A DNA stretch of 7,046 nucleotides. Source: an uncultured Mycoplasmatota bacterium (lineage in GTDB: Bacteria > Bacillota_I > Bacilli_A > RF39 > UBA660). The position numbers and the translations under genes were made by a program. Position 1 is the first letter of the stretch; each line of letters begins with the position of its first letter. The notes under the pieces are model-generated. The model saw only the letters and a program-made list of their open reading frames with translations. It was not told where the DNA came from and made no database searches. Location: assembly GCA_900554615.1 (NCBI GenBank), contig USIB01000065.1:1-7046 (forward strand), read 5' to 3'. This document shows, one piece after another, positions 1 through 5,213 of this stretch.

Positions 1-205
1 AAAAGCTGGGGCTAATTTTGCCTCTAGTCCTAAGAGAATTAATATACATGCACTTGATCCAGCAATTATTGCTACTTGTCTTGCTTTTTCAGATAAAAAC
101 AAGGATATTGATTTGATAAAGATTCTTAATAAAACTAAATATGGCTCTGATGGAATAGGGGGGATTATTACTAAGGGTACTATGTATGTTGGGTATCCTA
201 GATAA
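1..205 (+). CDS. yabG: YabG sporulation-specific protease, C-terminal fragment (5' end outside window)
   Basis: The frame is open from the window edge (first full codon at base 2) to a TAA at 203-205, giving 67 C-terminal residues. Recognisable pieces are SPKRINIHALDP near the start and DGIGGIITKG close to the end, which resemble the conserved tail of YabG. In spore formers YabG is a protease that trims spore coat proteins late in sporulation. The call rests partly on context: veg follows after 2 nt, the same yabG-veg adjacency as in Bacillus subtilis. The catalytic region lies outside the window and cannot be judged. No terminator separates it from veg, so co-transcription is likely. The family call is from memory of the sequence pattern and was not searched. 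Confidence 0.78.
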   Translation, partial: KAGANFASSPKRINIHALDPAIIATCLAFSDKNKDIDLIKILNKTKYGSDGIGGIITKGTMYVGYPR

Positions 206-207
206 TT

Positions 208-429
208 ATGACAATAGAGAAAATTAAAAATAATATAGATAGTAAAAAAGGAAATAATGTAAAGGTAATTTATAATGGTAGTAGAAATAAGAAAGAAGAA
301 TATGAAGGAATTATAAAAGAAGTGTATAATTATATATTTATTATTAAAACTGATGGTAATGAAGTTAAAAGTTTTAGTTATAGAGATGTTCTTACTAATA
401 CTATTGAGCTTTTTTTTGACAAATTATAA
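208..429 (+). CDS. veg: Veg family protein (DUF1021), biofilm/sporulation-associated small protein
   Basis: This 73-aa protein matches the layout of Veg: an N-terminal I..NIDS..G segment, then a basic GSRNKKEEYEGII strand, an IFIIKTDGN...SFSYRDVLT strand and the signature end TNTIELFF. B. subtilis Veg is about 86 aa and ends its core similarly (TETVELTF). Veg is a small, highly expressed SH3-like-barrel protein that influences biofilm gene expression and spore outgrowth in Bacillus; its molecular activity is not settled. The start at 208 is forced because an in-frame TAG lies at 199-201, inside the yabG end, and no other start codon follows it. There is no good Shine-Dalgarno sequence upstream, so translation may be coupled to yabG termination 2 nt away. 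No clear promoter was seen inside the yabG fragment. Confidence 0.88.
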   Translation: MTIEKIKNNIDSKKGNNVKVIYNGSRNKKEEYEGIIKEVYNYIFIIKTDGNEVKSFSYRDVLTNTIELFFDKL

Positions 430-447
430 TTTTTTTTCAAAAATATC

Positions 448-476
448 TTGCTTTTCTTTTATAAATAATATACAAT
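448..476 (+). promoter_or_regulatory. Sigma-A-type promoter for spoVG
   Basis: A TTGCTT -35 box (448-453) and a TACAAT -10 box (471-476) are separated by exactly 17 nt, about 37 nt before the spoVG start codon. In B. subtilis spoVG is a classic sigma-H gene; here the boxes read as sigma-A, but AT-rich DNA makes such matches easier by chance. Confidence 0.55.
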
Positions 477-512
477 GTAGTTAGAAAGTATTTTCTAGAA
501 GGAGTTGATTAC

Positions 513-773
513 ATGGAGTTAAAACTTGACAAATTAGTCAAAATTGAAAAAAAAGAAAATTCAAAAATGAGAGGAATTGCTAAAGTTCTAATTGATGGAT
601 GCTTTTTAGTTGAAGATATTAGAATTTTAGAGGGTGATGAAGGGCTATTTATAGCAATGCCTAGTAAAACTCTTCCTGATGGAAGTCATAGAGATACTGC
701 TCATCCAATTAATAAAGAGACAAGAAAATTATTTGAAGATTTAATTCTTGATGAGTATAATAAGACTGAATAA
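513..773 (+). CDS. spoVG: SpoVG, nucleic-acid-binding septation/sporulation regulator
   Basis: The 86-aa product is a clear SpoVG. It has the basic beta-strand region KMRGIAKVLIDGCFLVEDIRILEG, then the signature GLFIAMPSKTLPDG and the RDTAHPIN motif, followed by a C-terminal helix. Bacillus SpoVG is about 97 aa; the acidic tail is shorter here. SpoVG proteins bind DNA and RNA and act as broad regulators (septation and cortex formation in Bacillus, virulence genes in Staphylococcus and Listeria). The start is supported by a strong AGAAGGAG ribosome site (497-504) with 8 nt spacing. The gene has its own promoter and terminator, so it forms a single-gene unit between veg and yabP. In B. subtilis spoVG instead lies after yabJ, away from both yabG and yabP. 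Confidence 0.96.
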   Translation: MELKLDKLVKIEKKENSKMRGIAKVLIDGCFLVEDIRILEGDEGLFIAMPSKTLPDGSHRDTAHPINKETRKLFEDLILDEYNKTE

Positions 774-775
774 TT

Positions 776-800
776 AAAACTACTTTTTAGTAGTTTTTTT
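776..800 (+). terminator. Rho-independent terminator after spoVG
   Basis: A perfect 9-bp stem AAAACTACT (776-784) / AGTAGTTTT (789-797) closes a TTTT loop and runs into a T-tract ending at 800. It begins 2 nt after the spoVG stop codon. Stability is modest because of the AT content, but geometry and T-run are typical. Confidence 0.85.
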
Positions 801-846
801 CATATTTTTATTTCTTTTGAATATTATTTTTTAGGAGGAATATTTT

Positions 847-1140
847 ATGGATAAGGTTAAGGAAATTGACAATGGTTTTAATCATGGCATTACTTTAGTG
901 GAGAGAAAAAATATTGGTGTTAGTGGTGTTAAAAAAATAGAGAGTTTTGATAGTGAGGAGTTTTTAATGGAGACTACTCTTGGTTTTTTAGTTATTAAAG
1001 GAAGTGAACTTGAAATTATTAAACTTGATACTTATCAAGGAAATGTTTCTATTAAGGGTAAAATTGATAGTTTGATGTATTTAGATAGTAATAATAAAAA
1101 AGATAATGATAATTCTTTACTTAATAAATTGTTTAAATGA
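847..1140 (+). CDS. yabP: YabP/YqfC-family sporulation protein YabP
   Basis: The 97-aa product carries the YabP hallmarks: GVKKIESFDSEEFLMETTLGFLVIKGSELEI in the middle (roughly residues 27-58), then a GNVSIKGKIDSLMYLD strand and a final LLNKLFK, close to the B. subtilis YabP ending. YabP is required for spore formation in Bacillus, is expressed in the mother cell and is linked to cortex synthesis; its biochemical role is unknown. An AGGAGG ribosome site (833-838) with 8 nt spacing fixes the start. It follows the spoVG terminator and overlaps yabQ by 4 nt (ATGA), so the two are translationally coupled. A sigma-E promoter would be expected upstream but none was convincing. The S4-domain gene yabO that precedes yabP in Bacillus is absent here. 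Confidence 0.92.
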   Translation: MDKVKEIDNGFNHGITLVERKNIGVSGVKKIESFDSEEFLMETTLGFLVIKGSELEIIKLDTYQGNVSIKGKIDSLMYLDSNNKKDNDNSLLNKLFK

Positions 1141-1424
1141 GACTAGATATTCAAATTTTTTCACTTTTATATTCTTTTGGTTATGGTATAGTATTTTATG
1201 TATTACTTGAACTTAATCATAAACTTTTATATGAAGGAAAATTATTTTATAGAATTGTTATTTCTTTTTTATTTGTTATTTTTGCGTCTTTGTTATATTT
1301 TATAATTTTACTTAAAATTAATAATGGCATTTTACATCTTTATTTTTTTATTTCTATATTTACAGGTTATTTGTTATCTTTTGTCATATATAGAAAATTG
1401 GTTGTAAAATATAAGAAGGTATGA
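1137..1424 (+). CDS. yabQ: YabQ-like spore cortex biosynthesis membrane protein
   Basis: This 95-aa hydrophobic protein has about three membrane segments: roughly residues 5-24 (IFSLLYSFGYGIVFYVLLEL), 38-60 and 65-85, with a basic tail (RKLVVKYKKV). Its place directly after yabP with an ATGA overlap, and directly before divIC, is the yabP-yabQ-divIC order of B. subtilis, where YabQ is a mother-cell membrane protein needed for cortex formation. The B. subtilis protein is roughly twice as long; this form keeps only the membrane core. Sequence similarity alone is weak, as usual for YabQ, so the name rests mainly on position and topology. Its TGA stop (1422-1424) is also the TG of the extended -10 element for divIC. 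Confidence 0.75.
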   Translation: MRLDIQIFSLLYSFGYGIVFYVLLELNHKLLYEGKLFYRIVISFLFVIFASLLYFIILLKINNGILHLYFFISIFTGYLLSFVIYRKLVVKYKKV

Positions 1425-1430
1425 TATAAT
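1402..1430 (+). promoter_or_regulatory. Extended -10 promoter for divIC, inside the end of yabQ
   Basis: TTGTAA (-35, 1402-1407) lies 17 nt from a consensus TATAAT (-10, 1425-1430), preceded by an extended TGa at 1422-1424 that is also the yabQ stop codon. A start of transcription near 1437 would give a leader of about 18 nt carrying the AGAAAGG ribosome site of divIC. Confidence 0.75.
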
Positions 1431-1454
1431 GTCTTTGTAGAAAGGATGATGCCT

Positions 1455-1763
1455 ATGGCTAAGAAGAAAATTAATAAAAGGGCTCGTACTAGAATGTTTT
1501 TTGCTTTTATTATTTTTGGGTCTATAATTACATCACTTAGTTATAGTTTCTTTTCAAATGTTAGTAAAATTATTGAGATTAAAAATGAGAAACAGGCTTT
1601 GAATGAAAAACTTGTTAGTTTACAAGATGAAGAGGATAAACTTAATTCGGATATTAAAAAATTAAAGGATCCTGAATATGTTGCTAGATATGCAAGAGAA
1701 AAGTATATGTATTCTAAAGAGGGAGAACTTATTATTAGATTACCTGATGATGAAGATAAATAA
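1455..1763 (+). CDS. divIC: DivIC/FtsB-like septum formation initiator
   Basis: The 102-aa product has the DivIC architecture: a basic cytoplasmic N-terminus (MAKKKINKRARTR), one membrane helix at about residues 14-34, an extracellular coiled coil at about 35-72 rich in E, K and L heptads, and the conserved closing segment LKDPEYVARYAREKYMYSKEGELIIRLP. DivIC pairs with FtsL and DivIB in the divisome and helps activate septal peptidoglycan synthesis. In-frame ATGs occur at 1446, 1449 and 1455; 1455 is chosen because the AGAAAGG ribosome site (1439-1445) is 9 nt from it and would touch the earlier ones. The next gene in Bacillus, yabR, is missing. The TAA stop overlaps the left arm of the former shared terminator, so the nearby IS insertion left the protein intact but removed its original transcription stop. 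Confidence 0.93.
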   Translation: MAKKKINKRARTRMFFAFIIFGSIITSLSYSFFSNVSKIIEIKNEKQALNEKLVSLQDEEDKLNSDIKKLKDPEYVARYAREKYMYSKEGELIIRLPDDEDK

Positions 1764-1775
1764 AAGAAGATACTA
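1762..1775. other. Left arm of a bidirectional terminator split by the IS
   Basis: AAAAGAAGATACTA (1762-1775) is the exact reverse complement of TAGTATCTTCTTTT, which is rebuilt from 1787-1789 joined to 3299-3309 when the IS and one target duplication are removed. The arm is now about 1.5 kb from its partner (see the matching entry at 3299-3309). Confidence 0.85.
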
Positions 1776-1781
1776 TTTTTC

Positions 1782-1789
1782 TTTTTTAG
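1782..1789. repeat. 8-bp target site duplication, left copy
   Basis: TTTTTTAG directly abuts the left IS end and is identical to 3291-3298 at the right end. Eight bp is the usual duplication size of ISL3-family elements. Confidence 0.92.
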
Positions 1790-1813
1790 GGTTCTATAAT
1801 AAATAGTGTTGGT
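1790..1813 (+). repeat. Left terminal inverted repeat (IRL)
   Basis: This 24-bp end starts GGTTCT and finishes TAGTGTTGGT. It matches the reverse complement of 3267-3290 at 19 of 24 positions; the outer 6 and inner 10 bases are identical and the differences lie in the centre. Confidence 0.92.
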
Positions 1814-1838
1814 GAAGAAAATTACTAACACTATTTTT
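1801..1838 (+). terminator. Possible terminator hairpin anchored in IRL
   Basis: AAATAGTGTTGGT (1801-1813) pairs with ACTAACACTATTT (1824-1836) over 13 bp with one G-U pair and a 10-nt loop, and ends in a TTTTT run (1834-1838). The left arm is the inner half of the IS inverted repeat. It could block read-through from divIC into the transposase and so replace the terminator the IS destroyed. The T-run is short, so strength is uncertain. Confidence 0.6.
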
Positions 1839-1848
1839 AGTAAAAAAA

Positions 1849-1878
1849 TAGTCATTTATCAGAAACTTATGATACAAT
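1849..1878 (+). promoter_or_regulatory. Probable transposase promoter
   Basis: An extended -10, TGaTACAAT (1870-1878), sits 18 nt after a weak -35-like TAGTCA (1849-1854). It lies inside the IS, downstream of the IRL hairpin, and would give a short leader with the ribosome site GAAAGGA (1898-1904). Confidence 0.5.
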
Positions 1879-1913
1879 GTAATTGGTAAAAAATATCGAA
1901 AGGATCTGATTAA

Positions 1914-3203
1914 ATGACTTATACTAATTATACCAAACTTATCTTAAATATTAAAGATGAAAATATATATTTTTATGAAAATTGTTTAGAAATTGTAAAT
2001 ATTAAAGGAACTAATACTAAAGTATTTCATGGCTACCTAACATACACTCCTGAATACTGTCCAAAATGTGGATGTGTTAATGAGTCACATGATGATATCA
2101 TTAAATGGAATTGGAAAAGAAATTGTAAAATAAAAATACCTAAAGCATGTGGTTTTAATACGTTATTAGTTCTTGATAAGCAAAGATTTTATTGTAAGAA
2201 TTGCCATAAAACATTTATTGCTACGACAGATGTCGTTGGCTTTCATAAACAAATATCAACTGATACTAATCTGAATATCAAATTAGAATTAATGGAAAAA
2301 GGTTCAGAGAAAGATATTGCCAAAAGAAATAACGTTTCACCTAATCATGTTAATCGAATACTTGATGAGATTTCTGAAGATAAATTAGTTAAAAACTATG
2401 GTACTTTGCCTGAAATAATGGGGATAGATGAATTTAATGCAACAAAAGATACTACTTCAAAAATGGCTTTTATTATTGTAGATCAAAATAAACATAATAT
2501 TTTTGATATTAACAACAGTAGATTATCATTAGATATTGAAAAGTATTTCAGAAGATATTCCAAACAGGAAAGAGATAAGGTTAAGTTTATTACTATGGAC
2601 TTGTATAACCCATATTATGTTTTGATGAATAAGCTGTTTAGAAATGCTACACTTGTTGCTGATAGATTTCATATCATACTTCAAGTAAGAAATGCCTTAG
2701 ATAATACTAGAATAAAATTATGTAATAAATCAAATCCGAATTATAAAAGACTTAAAAAGTACTGGAAATTGATATTAAAGAATGAAGATGAATTAGATGA
2801 TAATATAAAAAAATATAATAAACACTTTAAAAAGGAAATGACACAAAAAGAAATTGTAACTTATTTAATTAACACAAATAGTACTTTATATAATGACTAT
2901 CAAGTATATCAAGGAATCATAAAATCAATCAATAAAAGAGGTAAAGAAAATTATTTAAATATAGTTAATAACAATGTTCACAATAAAAACATATCAGTAA
3001 AAATGAGAAAGGCATTAAGAACATTTAACACTATGGAAAAATACATTCTTAATGCTTTGGAATACGAATATTCTAATGGAATAGTAGAAGGAATAAATAA
3101 TGTTATTAAACAAATAAAACACGCCGCTTGTGGATATAAAAAATTCAACCATTTAAAAGCAAGAGTAATGTTAATTAAAGGATTATATAATCCAATAAAA
3201 TAA
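1914..3203 (+). CDS. ISL3-family DDE transposase
   Basis: The 429-aa protein has the full ISL3 layout. An N-terminal zinc-binding region has CPKC (C49, C52) and CKNC (C94, C97). A helix-turn-helix lies around residues 130-152 (SEKDIAKRNNVSPNHVNRIL). The DDE catalytic core has likely metal ligands D172 in GIDEF, D229 in TMDLYNPY (followed by VADRFHII) and E392 in NGIVEGINN. The C-terminal GYKKFNHLKAR block is typical. It cuts the IS ends and joins them to an 8-bp staggered target. The ribosome site GAAAGGA is 9 nt before the ATG. No frameshift or missing catalytic residue is seen, so it is probably active. By hand count it uses AUA and AUU about equally and AUC more than resident + strand genes, consistent with foreign origin. 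Confidence 0.96.
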   Translation: MTYTNYTKLILNIKDENIYFYENCLEIVNIKGTNTKVFHGYLTYTPEYCPKCGCVNESHDDIIKWNWKRNCKIKIPKACGFNTLLVLDKQRFYCKNCHKTFIATTDVVGFHKQISTDTNLNIKLELMEKGSEKDIAKRNNVSPNHVNRILDEISEDKLVKNYGTLPEIMGIDEFNATKDTTSKMAFIIVDQNKHNIFDINNSRLSLDIEKYFRRYSKQERDKVKFITMDLYNPYYVLMNKLFRNATLVADRFHIILQVRNALDNTRIKLCNKSNPNYKRLKKYWKLILKNEDELDDNIKKYNKHFKKEMTQKEIVTYLINTNSTLYNDYQVYQGIIKSINKRGKENYLNIVNNNVHNKNISVKMRKALRTFNTMEKYILNALEYEYSNGIVEGINNVIKQIKHAACGYKKFNHLKARVMLIKGLYNPIK

Positions 3204-3209
3204 AATTAA

Positions 3210-3231
3210 AGAGAACTATTTCTAGTCCTCT
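3210..3231 (-). terminator. Possible minus-strand terminator inside the IS, downstream of ftsH
   Basis: Read on the - strand, AGAGGACTA and TAGTTCTCT form a 9-bp stem (one G-U pair) closed by a GAAA tetraloop, followed by a T-rich run (TTTAATTTTATTTTATT). On the + strand the same stem has an A-C mismatch and no T-tract. The asymmetry suggests it stops ftsH transcripts before they run antisense through the transposase. Confidence 0.5.
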
Positions 3232-3251
3232 AAATATCAATTCATTTATCA

Positions 3252-5213
3252 TTAGTTTTTGGTCTTACCAACACTACTTGACAAAGAACCTTTTTTAGTA
3301 TCTTCTTTTTTTGATGCCTTTTTATTTTTTTTGTTATCTTCTTCATTTGGTGTATTTGACTCTTCTTCATCTTTTTTTTCTGGTAAATGACCATTTTTTA
3401 CTAAATAGTCTATTTCTTCTTTTGTTATTGTTTCTTCTTCAAGAAGTGTGTTTGCTATTAGTGATAATAGGTCTTTATTTTCTGTTATTATTTTTTTTGT
3501 TTTATTGTAGCAGTTATTGATAATTGAACGCATTTCTTCATCAATTTCATGTGCTACTGTATCTGAGATGTTTCTATTTTTGGTATAGTCTCTTCCTAAA
3601 AATGTATTTCCATCAGGTTCTTCAAGCATCATTGGCCCTAATGAACTCATTCCGTATTCAGTTACCATACTTCTTGCTATTTTTGTTGCTTTCTTGAAAT
3701 CATCATGTGCACCTGTTGTTATTTCATTAAATGTTACTTCTTCTGCTACTCTACCACCAAGTAATCCACAGATTGATTCTAGTAATTCTTTCTTTGTGTA
3801 ATTAAATGATTCTTCTTTTGGAGTCATCATTGTATATCCACCAGCATGTCCTCTTGGGATAATTGTTATTTTTTGTACTTCGTTAGCACCATCTAATTTT
3901 AATCCCATTACAGCGTGTCCAGCTTCATGAAAAGCTACTAATCTTTTTTCTTTGTCTGTATATTTTTTTGTTACTTTTGCTGGTCCCATTAATACTCTGT
4001 CAGTTGCTTCGTCTATTTCAGACATTGTAATTGCTTTCTTTCCTCTTCTTACTGCTAGAAGTGCTGCTTCATTAAGTAGATTTTCTAGATCTGCTCCAGA
4101 GAAACCTGGAGTTCTTCTTGCTAGGAAATCTAATGTTATATCTTTTGCTAGTACTTTGTTTTTAGCGTGAACTCTTAGTATTTCTTCTCTTGCATTTTTA
4201 TCTGGTAAACTAACTGTTACTTGTCTATCAAATCTTCCTGGTCTTAATAGTGCTGGGTCTAATACATCTGGTCTGTTAGTAGCGGCAATTATAATTATTC
4301 CTTCATTTGCTCCAAATCCATCCATTTCTGTAAGTAATTGGTTTAGTGTTTGTTCTCTTTCATCGTGTCCTCCGCCTAGACCTGTTCCTCTTTGTCTTCC
4401 GACAGCATCTATTTCATCTATGAATATTAAACAAGGAGCATTCATTTTTGCTTGTCTAAACATATCTCTTACTCTTGACGCACCTATACCTACGAATAGT
4501 TCTACGAAATCTGATCCACTTATGTAATAAAATGGTACTTTTGCTTCTCCTGCAACGGCACGTGCTAATAATGTTTTTCCTGTTCCTGGAGGACCTACTA
4601 GTAATACTCCTTTAGGAATTCTAGCACCCATACTTGTGAACTTTTTTGGATTTTTTAAGAAGTCTATTAATTCTTGTACTTCTTCTTTTTCTTCAGATAG
4701 TCCTGCAACATCTTTAAAGGTTGCTTTGCTTTCTTCAACTAGTTTGGCTCTTGATTTTCCAAAGTCCATTGACTTTCCGCCACTACCTAATTGTTTTGTA
4801 AATACCCAAATTACTAATCCACCTAATATTATGTATGGTACTACATTTGCTATTACCATTATCCAAGATGAGGCTTCTGGATCATTTATTATTGTTAATT
4901 TAAAATTGTTTTCTGTTTCTTTTGCTTCGGTTATTTTTGAGATGAACTCTTCTGATTTTGGTATATATAATACAAAACTTTCATTTTCTTTATATTCATC
5001 TATTTTACCTGTTAATTTATATGTATCTGTTCTTACTTTTGGAGTTATTGTTAATTCTGTTATTTTACCTCCATTTAAATCTTTTAGGAATTCGTCATAA
5101 GTAAGTTCGTGTACAATACTATTGAATAAGTTAAATACTACTAAACATCCTATGAAAAATACTAATAGTAATATATATGGCACTAGGCCTTTTTTTAATT
5201 CTTTTTTATTCAT
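3252..5213 (-). CDS. ftsH: FtsH, membrane-anchored AAA+ zinc metalloprotease, with IS-altered C-terminus
   Basis: With the ATG at 5213 the protein has 653 residues. It has a membrane helix at about 9-31, an extracellular domain, a second helix at about 117-139, then an AAA+ module with Walker A GPPGTGKT (207-214), Walker B LIFIDEID (262-269) and the second region of homology TNRPDVLDPALLRPGRFDR (about 312-330). The protease domain has zinc site HEAGH (429-433) and third ligand Asp near 505 in GAHDDF. FtsH hexamers degrade misassembled membrane proteins and regulators; in Bacillus it also affects sporulation. A TTG at 5231 could extend the frame, but the ATG at 5213 has an AGAGGA site 5 nt upstream and is preferred. 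It overlaps tilS by 8 nt. The Lys/Glu-rich tail ends in twelve IS-encoded residues (GSLSSSVGKTKN) replacing an inferred EK-stop; all catalytic parts are intact. Confidence 0.97.
   Translation of the reverse strand: MNKKELKKGLVPYILLLVFFIGCLVVFNLFNSIVHELTYDEFLKDLNGGKITELTITPKVRTDTYKLTGKIDEYKENESFVLYIPKSEEFISKITEAKETENNFKLTIINDPEASSWIMVIANVVPYIILGGLVIWVFTKQLGSGGKSMDFGKSRAKLVEESKATFKDVAGLSEEKEEVQELIDFLKNPKKFTSMGARIPKGVLLVGPPGTGKTLLARAVAGEAKVPFYYISGSDFVELFVGIGASRVRDMFRQAKMNAPCLIFIDEIDAVGRQRGTGLGGGHDEREQTLNQLLTEMDGFGANEGIIIIAATNRPDVLDPALLRPGRFDRQVTVSLPDKNAREEILRVHAKNKVLAKDITLDFLARRTPGFSGADLENLLNEAALLAVRRGKKAITMSEIDEATDRVLMGPAKVTKKYTDKEKRLVAFHEAGHAVMGLKLDGANEVQKITIIPRGHAGGYTMMTPKEESFNYTKKELLESICGLLGGRVAEEVTFNEITTGAHDDFKKATKIARSMVTEYGMSSLGPMMLEEPDGNTFLGRDYTKNRNISDTVAHEIDEEMRSIINNCYNKTKKIITENKDLLSLIANTLLEEETITKEEIDYLVKNGHLPEKKDEEESNTPNEEDNKKNKKASKKEDTKKGSLSSSVGKTKN
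3267..3290 (-). repeat. Right terminal inverted repeat (IRR)
   Basis: On the - strand this starts GGTTCT and ends TAGTGTTGGT, matching IRL at 19/24 positions. It also codes for part of the present FtsH C-terminus (GSLSSSVG), because the IS end is read in the ftsH frame. A small hairpin (TTGGT-AAG-ACCAA on the - strand) overlaps its inner edge. Confidence 0.92.
3291..3298. repeat. 8-bp target site duplication, right copy
   Basis: TTTTTTAG is identical to 1782-1789 and directly abuts the right IS end. It lies inside the ftsH reading frame, on the last three codons before the IS-encoded tail. Confidence 0.92.
3299..3309. other. Right arm remainder of the split terminator
   Basis: TATCTTCTTTT, joined to TAG at 1787-1789, completes the right arm of the ancestral hairpin. 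The rebuilt structure has a 14-bp perfect stem, an 11-nt T-rich loop, T-runs on the + side and TTTTATTTATC on the - side, as expected of a terminator shared by convergent divIC and ftsH. Confidence 0.85.

Larger units (their letters stand above)
1790..3290 (+). mobile_element. Complete ISL3-family insertion sequence (1501 bp)
   Basis: The element is bounded by terminal inverted repeats (1790-1813 and 3267-3290) and a perfect 8-bp duplication TTTTTTAG. It holds a single intact transposase gene in the orientation divIC to ftsH. Length, single ORF, end sequence beginning GG and 8-bp duplication all fit ISL3. It landed in the loop and arm of the divIC/ftsH terminator hairpin and supplies the present ftsH stop codon. 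Perfect duplications, an undisrupted transposase and codon use unlike resident + strand genes suggest a recent arrival. Confidence 0.95.

Noticed and set aside
113..141. TTGATA-17-TAAATA as a veg promoter inside yabG
   Set aside because: The -10 matches consensus at only three positions and the string codes for the yabG tail; not supported.
482..497. Small hairpin TAGAAA/TTTCTA in the spoVG leader
   Set aside because: Only 6 weak A/T-rich pairs; too unstable to call a riboswitch or thermosensor although it touches the ribosome site.
802..827. Possible sigma-E promoter before yabP (ATATT ... AATATTAT)
   Set aside because: The -10 lacks the leading C and CATA core, spacing is about 15 nt and the region is almost pure A/T, so the match is not better than chance.
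1541..1855. Long open frame opposite divIC and other open frames opposite ftsH and tilS
   Set aside because: They are low-complexity L/S/F-rich shadows of real genes with no ribosome sites or recognisable domains.
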